From Haliclystus octoradiatus (taxonomy: Eukaryota > Cnidaria > Staurozoa > Stauromedusae > Haliclystidae): 64,000 nucleotides of DNA. The notes below the pieces were generated by a model. The model did no database searches and had not been told where the DNA came from. It saw nothing but the letters and a program-made list of their open reading frames with translations. Positions 12,101-23,000 of this stretch are shown one piece after another. The DNA lies in NCBI GenBank assembly GCA_916610825.1, contig OU744448.1:12252436-12316435 (forward strand), in the 5' to 3' direction. Within the stretch, counting starts at the first letter, position 1, and every line of letters begins with the position of its first letter. A program made the position numbers and the translations under genes.

Positions 12101-13901
12101 CAGGCACATGTATAAATACCACTGATTGTACCGCAAGAGCAGGCAGCCTTTGGATCACACTTGAGTCCACATTTGTCACTACCGACAGGTTGATAAAGTA
12201 ATTCAATTTGATCTACAACATCAATATGTTAAAATTTGTTTACACGTGATGCAGATCCCCGTGTCCACACAGACCCATGTAAAGTGCGAAATATGTGTCC
12301 GTAATTGCCATTGGGCAGATTATCAATCCAATTAATAGCAATTCAGCACCATTGTATGAATCACTTGAGGGAAATGTTGCTCCTCGCAAAGCTAATTCAT
12401 TTACCTACATACTTGCAAATGCATAGATAGACGGTATGTCCTGCAATGAGCTCATTTTATGACACTGAAAATTGAAAATTGCCTTGTTCGTTTCTAGGCT
12501 AATTCAAATGAGATGATTGGGCTAGCCTAATTTAGTTTTGCAAACAATTACAAATTATGGCCTAATGACAAATTAACAATGACATTTAAAACAGACACAG
12601 TTGACACCTTCTGCATAATAGCCTATATGCCAAAGTGAAGTAGGCCTAGCCTAGTTGTCAAGCCTAGCCTACACTCAGTCATCTATCATAGAAAATATAT
12701 CAATAGGCATAAAAATGAAATATTTGGTAACTGGATAGATTTGTTCGATTCTTGTTTCAATGTTATGTTAGGACCATGGTTAGGACTTAGGCCTATACAG
12801 TTGAGTTTGCTAGCTTTGGACATTGTATAAGGGTATTGGTACTGGTCAAAGACCAAAGTCAGATAAAGCGTAGGGCTACTAACTTCAATTCAAGATAAAA
12901 TTTACCGTAGTATGTCAATTATCGTCTTTTCACTTTGACGAACGCGAATAATACTGTATAAGCAGAAATCCAATGAAGAATACTGTAGGCTGAATTTGTT
13001 TAGACCAGCGAACTGCTTGACTGGCCTCGTACGCTTTGCGTATAATTCTCAAAAATCGCAAGCGGATTAAGATTTAGAAAGTATGTGATCCGATTGTGGT
13101 TCCGTTTTCAAGATCAATTTTTATGAATCTATCTTGCTGTCTTGCAGACATGGATTCTCAAACAATTGCTTAATCATCAATCAATTTTTAATTAACATTT
13201 ATCAAAGACTTAGTCTTACCTCCTCTGATTCTAGTAGCAAGATTAGAAAATTGCGAGAAATCTTTACTATAAATGGCATTATTTGTTCCTGAAATCTGTT
13301 TCAATGCATTCATATCAGCCCATCCAACGCCCACAGTGAATATTTCCACATCGTAACTGCTTCTATCTTTCAAAGTAGTGGCTGTTGAGTAAGGACTACC
13401 ACCAGCATTCCAACCTCCATCAGTAATTAACACAGCAACAGTGTTGACATTGTCTCTCAGATTACCACTCGAAGTTGCACTATCAATTATAGCTTTGCCT
13501 CTTTGCAGTGCACCATTAATGTTTGTAGCTCGTTCCTTTTTGTGATTAATACGTTGAAACTCAGTTGTAAATGTACATTTGTTTTTGTCAAGAAGAGCAT
13601 AATCAATGTAATCAATATTACGATAGACATTCTCACCAAAGGTAACCACGGCAACACGTGTGGCAATTGGTTGAACACTAATCTTGCTAAGTAACGATTT
13701 CACAAACTCTTTTTGAATAAGAAAAGCAGAATCACTAAGACTACCTGATACATCCAACATAAATATGATATCTGATCGACTGTTATTATATTTGGCTTGA
13801 AATTGATTCAATCTTTGTGCGTTCCAATCATAAGCTGCTGATGATGGATTAATTAGTAGACATGCTGTAGTGGCAATTAGTGCTAGCGTAAGCCAAGCCA
13901 T
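239..13901 (-). CDS. SVEP1-like VWA/sushi/HYR/EGF secreted protein (5' part, 18 exons)
   Basis: Modular extracellular protein, probably a cell-matrix adhesion factor of the SVEP1 (polydom) family. Exons in transcript order (plus coordinates): 13901-13220, 12212-12057, 10550-10392, 9120-8932, 8640-8467, 8005-7814, 7599-7336, 7115-6864, 6228-6022, 5729-5476, 5196-4926, 4639-4478, 4177-4016, 3697-3536, 3156-2987, 1832-1653, 1290-1079, 363-239. Every junction is AG/GT and the phases chain without a break, giving about 1,324 codons. Domain order is VWA, EGF-like, GCC2/GCC3, three sushi, two HYR, sushi, linker, three GCC2/GCC3, six EGF. This matches the first half of vertebrate SVEP1, where a pentraxin domain and many sushi domains follow, so those are expected left of position 1. 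The start at 13901 is chosen because it opens with a clear signal peptide. The family assignment rests on domain order, not alignment; the exact orthologue is uncertain. Confidence 0.85.
1918..2262 (+). mobile_element. tRNA-derived SINE-like element in an SVEP1-like intron
   Basis: A box-B-like stretch, GTGGTTCAAATCCCC (about 1970-1984), is followed by AGTCAACTCAGCC and ATGAGTACC-type sequence, a layout common in tRNA-derived SINEs of marine invertebrates. GC content rises here against the AT-rich intron. Box A and the 3' end are not sharp and no target duplication was found. Confidence 0.5.
3536..4639 (-). CDS. SVEP1-like exons 12-14: three GCC2/GCC3 repeats
   Basis: Exons 4639-4478, 4177-4016 and 3697-3536, each exactly 162 nt and phase 1-1, each encoding one ephrin-receptor-like repeat. 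Shared pattern: [40 protein letters not shown] and [20 protein letters not shown], each followed by a G-x-Y turn, CxxC and T-rich end. The equal length and phase point to tandem exon duplication. Confidence 0.88.
4926..5729 (-). CDS. SVEP1-like exons 10-11: linker with RRRR basic site
   Basis: Exons 5729-5476 (ends phase 0) and 5196-4926 (phase 0 to 1) encode about 175 residues with no module I can name. The first half has four cysteines (SGDCHTS, QGGCAD, RLCQAS, VKCGAL) and ends [13 protein letters not shown], a candidate furin-type cleavage site. The second half ([20 protein letters not shown] onward) reads like a beta-rich/helical domain, ending in CAAGQIYG and ETCG, which leads into the next ephrin-receptor-like repeat. 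The layout around a basic cluster recalls proteolytically cleaved juxta-domain modules, but this is inference. Confidence 0.75.
6022..6228 (-). CDS. SVEP1-like exon 9: fourth sushi domain
   Basis: 207-nt exon, phase 1-1. It reads [19 protein letters not shown], then an interior with TCSALC and ending [16 protein letters not shown]. The second half is longer and proline-rich compared with the first three sushi domains, as is common for the sushi domain after the HYR pair. Confidence 0.83.
6864..7599 (-). CDS. SVEP1-like exons 7-8: two HYR domains
   Basis: Exons 7599-7336 (264 nt) and 7115-6864 (252 nt), phase 1-1. Each encodes a hyalin-repeat (HYR) immunoglobulin-like fold. The first has [39 protein letters not shown] and NCTLRVEI. 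The second has [24 protein letters not shown] and CQFFIQVE. Two HYR repeats between sushi domains 3 and 4 are the arrangement known for SVEP1. Confidence 0.87.
7636..7690. repeat. Dispersed repeat with GCAGCCACC...CAGTGGTCAC
   Basis: TACAGTCAACCCTGTTATAG, then CAGCCACCTTTATACAGTGG. Related copies are at 61536-61595 (same strand) and, reversed, at about 830-905 and 57125-57175. The dispersed, similar units in introns suggest a small transposon family whose ends I cannot fix. Confidence 0.5.
7814..9120 (-). CDS. SVEP1-like exons 4-6: three sushi (CCP) domains
   Basis: Three exons, 9120-8932, 8640-8467 and 8005-7814, all phase 1-1, each encoding one sushi/CCP module. Signatures: [13 protein letters not shown] with [28 protein letters not shown] with [28 protein letters not shown] with [14 protein letters not shown]. 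Each has four cysteines and the conserved Gly-x-Trp before the last cysteine. Such modules mediate protein-protein contact. The intron between the second and third holds a tRNA-derived SINE (8221-8405). Confidence 0.88.
8221..8405 (-). mobile_element. tRNA-derived SINE (copy 1)
   Basis: Read on the minus strand it starts with a tRNA head: AGCTCAGTGGCAGAGC fits box A and GGTCTGATTCC fits box B, at normal tRNA spacing. A unique tail follows. The same tail and box B region recur at 48398-48522, which supports a dispersed SINE family rather than a tRNA gene. Confidence 0.75.
10392..10550 (-). CDS. SVEP1-like exon 3: GCC2/GCC3 (ephrin-receptor-like) module
   Basis: 159-nt exon, phase 1-1. It reads [20 protein letters not shown], then [18 protein letters not shown] and a GYEGNP turn. 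The C-x(n)-CxxCP pattern, a G-Y/T-Y near the start and an aromatic followed by CxC are the signature of GCC2/GCC3 (Ephrin_rec_like) modules. In SVEP1-like proteins a module of this type sits between the VWA and the first sushi domain. Confidence 0.8.
10908..11501. mobile_element. TTAA-flanked inverted-repeat element (MITE), copy 1
   Basis: The ends are inverted copies: AATGTATATGCCGGATATTG at the left and, reverse-complemented, AGTGTATATCCTGGATATTG at the right, both continuing GGAGATTGC. TTAA lies immediately outside each end (10904-10907 and 11502-11505). TTAA duplication is typical of piggyBac-type transposition. The 594-bp interior shows no transposase. It contains a poly-T run at about 11280 and, near its right end, GTTCATGAAC-rich sequence. 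Confidence 0.7.
11540..11670. repeat. Cluster of GTTCATGAAC-type palindromes
   Basis: Tandem and spaced variants of AGTTCATGAACTAGTTCAT and related words fill this stretch of an SVEP1-like intron. The same motif recurs at about 3810-3875, 5380-5400, 11420-11460, 61205-61250 and 61880-61980. Confidence 0.5.
12057..12212 (-). CDS. SVEP1-like exon 2: EGF-like module
   Basis: 156-nt exon, phase 1 at both ends, flanked by TTGTAG acceptor and GTAAG donor. The translation has six cysteines in EGF-like spacing: [13 protein letters not shown], then [13 protein letters not shown] and GRC. It links the VWA domain to the ephrin-receptor-like exon. Confidence 0.8.
13220..13901 (-). CDS. SVEP1-like exon 1: signal peptide and VWA domain
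   Basis: First coding exon (682 nt, ends phase 1). [16 protein letters not shown] is a hydrophobic signal peptide, with cleavage likely after the SSA near residue 22. A complete von Willebrand A domain follows: [15 protein letters not shown] carries the MIDAS DxSxS motif, and later come [11 protein letters not shown], a Thr-containing loop ([10 protein letters not shown]), AVLITDGG and [12 protein letters not shown] domains of this type bind protein ligands through a divalent metal ion. The donor is GGAG|GTAAG. The open frame runs 10 codons past the donor, but the phase match to the next exon supports splicing there. Confidence 0.9.
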
Positions 13902-16193
13902 ACTGTTATAGTGCGTGTGTCACGCAGCTGCCGCAGTTGATATAGTGTAGTAATAAATTTTAATTTTTATTTTATTATCAGTATATGACTTACTATGTCC
14001 TCATGTATCTCTCAGACGATTGAAATGACTTTGACACGCTATATTGGGTGTATCTTCTAATACAAAATCGGTTACTCACTGGCCCTCTGATATTTGTACA
14101 GTTGGCTCCTGTATTTAAACAGGCAAACGGAACTAACATTTGACAGTCTTCCTGCTTTGTTTTATCAAGTACGCATGCGTATTTTAATGTTAAGTCAAAG
14201 CCTATATCATGTATGTATGTTAATGACGATGTCAAAGCTGAAACCTACAGACAGGAACAATAGGCAACGCAAAGTTGACGCACCTGGATTCATTTATCTT
14301 TGGAGTTACGTAGCTGATTCGAAACAGGAAAGCGCGTTCTATTGACGTACGTATGTTTTAACAAGATACAGATAGAAATGATGAATCTATGGAATCACGA
14401 TGGAATATTCTGCAATACATAAAAGGGTTTAAAAGTAACTAATGATTTTGCTTTATGCAATATTGTTACTGTGAATATTATTCTGCCATAATTTAATTGT
14501 AGTGACCGTACTATCTTGGTAGTTTTGAAGCCAGTATATGATACAATCGCGATTACGTAGAATGATTTTGTGACATAAATGCATTCATTCAATCTGAATG
14601 AAGATTGTTAATTAGTAAACTGAAAGTTTTGAAAATTATTAATTATTGTATGTATAGAGAAGCTGACAACATATTTTTTAATATATAATCCCTTTTAATA
14701 TATGAATTAACTTCAGAACCCTAAAATTTAGAAAATATACTCAGTAATAACGCTATATGGTCTCAGTAACAAAATGTTTATCTTTTGAATACTTGATCAT
14801 TTACCGTTCACAAATTTTGACGATTGGGAAACTGTTCGGCATTCTAACGTACAATACATCCTCCATTTGGATTCTTTACAGATAACATGAATTTAAGTTT
14901 GCGTAATATACCGCTCGCAATGGTGTGCGAATACAACGTTGCCAACCACTTGCAAAATTACAATGCGAATGAACGAAAGCAAAATAGCTGCGGTATATAT
15001 ATTGTGCGCATGTGCATACTCCTATATGCCAAAGTGTATGGAAAATCGTGTCTACTGAGCTATATATTTATATTTATTAATCAACGAAGAAAAAAAATCA
15101 TACACTTCGGAAGTATAACAATTCAATGGTCTATAAGCTAGATTTGTTTGATCAAATGCTTAATGTAAATCACATTATTCAAATGCACTGCCAGAGGATT
15201 ATGCTACATTTTCTACCCGCAATTAAGACACGATTGGTAGAGGCAAGACAAAAGCAAATGTGAAGACTATTATTGCTCTTATTCCCGAGATTTCATGTCT
15301 TGTTCGCTGTTCGAGTGATGTCTCAAATTGCGAGATTACATTTCATTCTGTTATAGTATAATTTAAGCTCAAATTAAATATAACAATTACTAGGTTTCTT
15401 CTTTCTCCAATTACTCTTCCTGCGACATGTATTAAAATTTCCCAAGGGATTACTCGCCAAGATCAAAAAGTAATATTATACTTAAATGCGACATTAAAGC
15501 CTGACCTTATTATCTGATACCTTATCTGATACCAAGAATTTGTTTTAATTGGATATCTTGATATTTTCATGCAATAGACAATGACCTACATGAACTTAAT
15601 AATTGATATAAAATAGCATGTTTTTTTCATTAATTATTTCAAAAAAGTGCTCACAGTTTCTCAACATTTTTGAATGCATCAATAATTCCCCGCATTAGTG
15701 ACATCAATATTGTAATACTGTAGTAGTGTAGCTTCCAACGGAAATCACCGTTTCTGTATCGTCAAAGACACCAAAAAAGAAATTCAAAGTTTACTAACTG
15801 TTAAACTGTTATAATATATTATTCACAAACATCGTTAGAATAAATCATTTTGTTTATCTACATATCGCGAAACAATCGATTATCTATACTTGATGATTGA
15901 TTTGGCTAAATACATTAATTCAATTGCATAAATATCTTAAAACGTTGTATTCTTGCTTTCATCAATTCATTATTAATCAATAGACCCAGAAAATCTACCA
16001 TATTGATTAGCATGAAAACTGAATATGAAGTCATTATATAGCGTCACCTCTTGATCATGTGACCTTGAGTTTGTGTATTATTGTATTTGTATGAAATGCA
16101 GGCACTTCAGAGGGAAAGCGAATGATTTAAATGGAAATTTCGCGTCTTGTGTATGTACTTGATTGCATATTACTAGAAACCGTTGCATGATGA
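13902..16193. other. Spacer between the SVEP1-like and fibulin-like genes
   Basis: 2.3 kb between two same-strand genes. It should hold the 3' UTR of the fibulin-like gene on the right and the promoter and 5' UTR of the SVEP1-like gene on the left. The short open frames show no domain or splice context. No repeat or RNA gene was recognised. Confidence 0.5.
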
Positions 16194-17036
16194 CTAAAAA
16201 TTATATGAAGAAGCGTAGACATAGAAGAAATAAACGAACCGAGTTGTTGTGCGTCCATTGTATGAAATATCAGCGTGGAGTCTTAATTGGTACGTTTTTG
16301 GTCCAGTAAGGTCTTTGATGTTCACAACTTTGGCAGTTTCAGCATCAATCCTTTCAACGGTAAATTTCTGTTCCTCATTACCTGAAATAGATCGATGAAT
16401 GAATTTATTCATGTACAATAGCTTACTTTTACCAATTCATATTCTAGACTGCATCTTAGTATAAATATTTTGCCTGTTCAAATTTAGAATTCGGAGAAAT
16501 CAAGAGAGAAGTGAGTGACTTACTGGCTTATCCTCTATAAATAAAGATAATGATGACGATGATGAACAAAAGTGTGAAGTCCGAATGAAATGGAAAACAG
16601 TGCATTGTGTCACCCCGGGTTGATCCGCGGTTTCTCGTCATAGAATCGTTGATAATGAGATACTCCAATCGGGGTAGATAATCGAGTGGCACCAAATGAT
16701 GGCTTGGGCGTGGTTTTCACAATGACGGAGAACTCATTTGCCTCTGGTGTTTAGCTATCTTATCATGCGTTATTAACTGTATAACCTAACTCAATGCCAA
16801 TTCATGTTTGATTAATATTTAATAACTTGTTAGAAGTATGATTAATTAAATGATTACCTGAATGCAAATAGAAGGTGATAGTTGGTCTGATAAAGTAGGC
16901 CTTTACTCTGACAATGTAAGTGAATTGGAACTCTTCTGCTTTGACTATTTTACGGTATCTGAATGCTTGCCATTTGATCGATTGTTCAAGATGATATTTA
17001 CATTGACCACGGACCATACAAAACAACTTGCATTCT
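16194..17036 (-). CDS. Fibulin-1-like exons 10-11: C-terminal fibulin module
   Basis: Exons 17036-16858 and 16381-16194. They give a CKLFCMVRGQCKYHLEQS start, a beta-rich middle (RPTITFYLHSGNEEQKFTVE) and an end TTTRFVYFFYVYASSYNF followed by TAG. The pattern, with ...LTGPKTYQLRLHADIS near the end, is the fibulin-type C-terminal domain used in matrix assembly. Confidence 0.85.
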
Positions 17037-20000
17037 CTGTGAAAATACAATATAAATATTAAGATTGCATGATTGTAGCGTAGTATAGTACTGACGCGGG
17101 GACTATCTGGCCTTAACTTTGGTTTGCATTTTGAGGGATAAGGAATGTGCCCTTTACAGGAAAAATGTGCTATCCAATTAAATGTTAAAGAGAATCAAAA
17201 TGATACTCAATAACACTTGTGAGATCCACGAAAAATTTGAAAATTTTTCGTAAAATATTCCAGAAATCCAAAAATGTAGAGCAACTAAAACTCAAATTTC
17301 TCGTAGCCAACCGCAACTAAATATCATGTCATCAAGGCCACCTTGAATACAATACATTGAATGTGTTGTACGCACAGTGTTGTTTGATGCTAGCCAATAT
17401 CATTTCTTCTAAAAACATTGTTTGATATCCGATTGAAGCTGGAATAAACCTGGACTTTCGATTCAGAAATGTATAATTGTTCTACGGGAAGCAAACTCAG
17501 TTATAGAGTTGTGCATTTAATGTAAGATTTAAATTAAATAGCCATCCGATTAGGCCAATCCGTTATCCAATATATAATCCAATAAAAATATAATCCAATC
17601 CAAATCAGTGTGTAATAAATCCCGTTGTCCTGATACAGATCGATTTTATTTCTAGCGTTATAACATGAATCATTCTGCAGGATTCAGCTGAACTGAAATT
17701 ATGTAAATATACTCACTGCTCAGTCTTTTGGACGTAGTGCTTGTTTGGGCATGAATTTTTGATACAAGAGTAACTGCCAAAGTTATTAAAGCATGAATAA
17801 CCATCAGGACATTTAGCCTTACCATTTAGGCATTCGTTCTCATCTGAACAAAATAAAATATGCTATATAGAAACAATGAACCCACAATACACTATTGATA
17901 TGTTAGGCTTGTAAGGCTATTAAAGACTCTGGGACTCTAGCATCTATCGATATATTTATTACTTGGAACCGGAATTTAGCAGCCTGCTCACAGACTCACT
18001 GCCAAAATGTAAACTTGGTAAACAGTAGACCACTAATATTTACCAAGTTTACATTTTGACAGTAAGTCTGCGAGCAGGCTAGAATTTAGGGATATTGAAG
18101 TTATGAAGGCTTTTGTAGAATCTCATATAGTTGTGCAATATTAATAAATCTTCCATACCTATATACCTTTCTATTTTTAATCTATAACTACGTAGTTAAC
18201 CGTATACTGACAACGTATCAATCCCAGCATCAATCAAATACCTCTTCCACATACTATTATTAAAGCACACTAAGCTTTCCGGGAGGGCTTTTGAAAAACC
18301 CAAGTACTATTCAAATAAAGTGAGGCTCTTCACGGTAAGTTCGACCATTGCAAATATAGCGACATAGCTACTTATATATCTACGTCAGTATGACGGCATA
18401 TCATAGCCTAAATTGGCATTGGACAGACAGGTATAGCATATTAAGCAGATTTTAAATAGTTGTAGACAGGTATAGCATATTAGGCAGATCATAAATAGTT
18501 GTAGATACATTAACATCTATGAAAGTGCTCAATGCTAAATGAAGAGCGATATAGAAAGGTTAACTCAAATTCGAGTTTTGTCTGTTACTCTAAATTTCGC
18601 GTAAGGACGCTCTTCAGAGGGTTTATTCATAATCTCAATATTATTCGTAATCATTATTCATAATATGAATATACCGCCTGAAGAGTTATCATATATAATG
18701 ACTATGATCTGACCACCACGTGATATGTAACGATATTTGTGTAGCAAATACGTTTTGCGAAAGGGCTGCCAACATTTATATGGTTGGTATATGGGGACGT
18801 ACCGATTAACGAGGGTACCTTTTTCATGGTCTCTGAAAACATTTTGTGTGATATATTTCAGAAATTTCATAATATTTGGGGCATTACTTTTCAAAGTGAG
18901 TGAACAATAACGAAGAATCACCGCGCAAAGCTGTGTGGTCCCTCCAGGTACATTCTTATAATGTGACCGTCTATATTCCAAGTATAGGAAAGAAACTATT
19001 ATTTATAGTACAATATGTATAATTGCGTATTCGCCTCTTACCGATACATCTGCTGCGTACTGTTTTATATCCGTTTGGACATCGACATTCAAATGATCCT
19101 GGTGTATTGATACATTTGTAATCACATGAGTCAGTTCTTTCGCTGCATTCGTCTCGATCTGAAAATTAATAATCTATTGTATCATCATAGCATCTATGTA
19201 AATTTTGCACTATGAATATTTTCAATGATTGAAATAAGTATCCGCTCTATTCTCTATTTATATAATAATTATCGTCTTCTGGTAGAGGAACAAGAAAACA
19301 AAGATGTTTATTTGGGCCAATTGGGAATTCAATACACTTGGATACTCTCGATAAATACGGATACGGAGACAGACATAATATTTCGATGTTCTTCTGAACT
19401 TAAAGGGTAAATATTTTTAATTTTTCGAATGTTACAAGATTCTTCTGAAATTAAAGGGTAAACATTTTTAATTTTGAAAATTGAGCTAGGATCTTCTTTT
19501 TCACTACTCCCTACTCATAAAAGTGCAAAATTGTGTAATAATAGGGATATTTTTAAAATTGATGGGATAGCTATGGGATAGAGCATACGATTTGATCGAC
19601 ATAGTTAACAACACCAGTTCAATGTATTGCAACATGATAATTAAGTAGTTACCATACCAATGCATTTGCCTGTTAATTCATTTTTCTTGTAGCCTCTTCT
19701 GCATAAACAGTAATATGATCCATATTGATTATAGCAGACACCACCTTCTCCGCATATGTTCTTATTCTCTGAGCATTCATTAACATCTATAAAAGCACAA
19801 GAACAAACATTTAATTATATTGCACTTTAAATGTTGGACAATAGCTTTTCTAATTTTAGAGAAATGCGATTTCGATTTTTGGTCTCGCTCCCCGGGGAAC
19901 TTCCCTGTGCTTCGACGGGGTGATGTTTAAATCGAAAATTGGCAGAATAACCATATAGATGCCAATTATTGAGGGTACCTTTCGACGGTCTTCGAAAATT

Positions 20001-23000
20001 TTTGAGGAATCTATTTCAGAATTTTCAAAATATTCGAGGTTTCAATGAGCAACAAATATTGATGTAAACCCACGAAATTGTAATCAAGTTACAAATATGC
20101 TTCGATAAAAAAATATTTGGGGTATACATTCCTGAATGAAATATTTGAGGTATCAATTTTGTAAAACCAAAATTTTGGAGGGCAAATTTCTGAATTCAAA
20201 TTGACACCCCCTCCCCGTCCCTGAAATTTCTTAAGTTACCCCCCCCCCCCTTCGGGACTGTACCCAACACCCTGTACCCTGTAAACCTTTTGCAAAGTTA
20301 AAAAAAATGGCAAAGGTGTCAAAAAGAATATCTCAAAAAAAACTTTAATGATAAAGAATACCCTAGAAATTTTTTTCTGAAGTTTGAAAATGGTGCTCTC
20401 CAATTTTTGAACATCCCCGTATACCAAAGGTATGGAAGTTACCCTTGGGGACTCATTCCCTGAGACCAACGATGTCATCAATTACAAATGCCCATTTTTG
20501 ATCTAAGGGTTGACAATTAAAATTCATTTCAACATATTTCATGAAATATAAGACAAGGCCTTAATTGTCAAGGCGTAGCAGTGCGCTGCAGTTCTTCATA
20601 ATTCAATTCCATATAGACCGCTCCATTTCAACTGTCTGATGATCGACTAACACATGCGGCAGACAAGTACCTTTTTTCTGGCAATTTGAAATCAATAGCT
20701 TCAATGAATCAAATAGGATAAATAATCTGGTTAAGGTAAGATTTATAGGTTTATACTTACCAACACAACGATCCTGTGTCATTCTAAAACCACTTGGGCA
20801 GGATTGACGCTGACAACGATAACTGCCGACCGTATTGACACACCTATAGCGGCTAGAGCATCGAGATTGCCCGATTTTACATTCATCAATGTCTAAACAC
20901 GTAATGGTAAAAATGAAGTCAAATATAAGGTGGAAAAATTACCCTAGGCGATCTAAAAGGCAATCCTGGGAAATGATAATATGGAGTGCGATAAGAAATT
21001 AGAACAACAGGAGCGTGTTCCCAAAGGACATGTCTCTGTAATTGCGATCCGTACTGTGATCAATAAATAATAAATTGATTCCTAACAATAATACATTTCT
21101 AATACATTCCTAACAACAATAAATTCCTAACTATCTTGCCGTAGTATATAATTTATATAAATCGTCGTTTCAAATCTTCATGTTATGTGCCACGTTTTGA
21201 GCAGCTCAGCTAATAACTAATGGGACGTAATTTGAGTAAATAATTTATTAGTAATGATAAATCAAAAAAGTAAAACAAGCGTTACTATTCCTTTTCTATC
21301 TTCGGTTAAATGTGTGCGCATATTTGAATGATAGTATGTGGTGTATGAATCACAGATTATTACACTTGGATTGATGTCAATAATAAATCATCCGATATAG
21401 ACCTGTTCGATATATCCACTGACCGCACATCGAGTTCCGTTATATACCGGGGCACCCTGGTTTACCGCATTCAACCACCATACTACACCTAATTTCTATT
21501 TAATCCTTAACGTTTATTTGCTAATAAAGAGGATATGATATGAAACTGAAAGGCTTCTTAAATAATTGAAGTTGATTTAAATTACCAATTTTCACATCCA
21601 ACAATCAATTTATGTACAAATTTGAATGAAATTATAGCAAAAATATGAACCAAATTCATGTTATATATTGATCTGAAATTCCTGTTTTCCGCTGAGAAAA
21701 AAGTTCACTCCTGCATTCCCGTGTCTATGAGCCCCCCCCCCTCTTTCGAGATGTTTTGCCCGGAAGACTGATACCACGTGAATTCCAAAAAGGGTCATTC
21801 AGTATGAGGAGCCCTTGAAGTCAGGTTGAGATTTCTCAGAAAATAGAAGCGAAATATAATGTCCTAATTAATTACCTTCACATCTCTGATCTACAACTGC
21901 GTAACCATACGGACATCGAGTCAGACAAATATGGCTGCCTTTAATATTGAGACAAAGCTGCTTATCAGCGCATGCGTTTGGTTCATAGCATTCATCTTTA
22001 TCTACAAGAGAAATAGAACATCGAAGTTGAAATTGAGGTGATTGTGAATAATATCTCATAAGAACAAGCTGACGATATCTAGTAAACTGCGCGGAAATCT
22101 CCTGCGTAATGATCACATTTAATTGTTTGCCAAATTTCCGCTTGAAATAATCTAACTGGAGACTTGCGCATTTTGCTGGTACTTTAATAAATAATCAAGA
22201 GATTGTCAACGTACCAACACATGCGCGCCCATCTTTATCTAACCGGTATCCATCACTGCAAGTACATTTAGGTCCATCCCCCGTCATTTCACAAGAGTCT
22301 GAGCATGTGATATCTGTACATAGTAGCTTTGGTAGGTTTGTTAGGTTGAAAGGCATAGGTGTTGGTGTTGTCGTAACTTCAGTAATTGATGTATTTGAAA
22401 CTGCTTCTGTTGGAGCTGAAATGAGAAAATATTATTGGTCAGTGTGCATGAAGTCAAAGAGACTAAGTTGTATCTAACTTTCCATTGTTACGCCGTCTGT
22501 ACAACATGGAAGATAATGATATAAATGAGCTTCAAACCTTTTAAAAAAAATACTATAATGCAAGTTACACAACCATGGTACACATCTATGTGCAAATAGA
22601 TAGGTAGATGCTATGTATTTATGATCCTTAATCCATATAGTTTCTTATTTACTTCAATTGGGGTTTCTTGGACTACTTTAAGCAATTAATGAAATCACAG
22701 AAATGAATGAGCGACACTCAGCGACAGAATAAACGGCAATATATCCGTCATTTCTCATCAGAACGGATTCAAACTTTGGCCAATCTAGTTTTCCTTTTCC
22801 TGACAATCCATCATTAAATGGAAGACGGGTATTTTTTCATAAAAAACCTTTCTATAGTTCTATTTTCAGTAGTGTAGTAATCGTATCTTTATGTAGTATT
22901 TGTAGCTGCACTCTTACCAATCGTTGCTTTATTCTTCTGTGCTTTACAGCATGCTTGGAATGACTCGCTGCATAACGGCGAACCCTTTTTCACGCTACAA

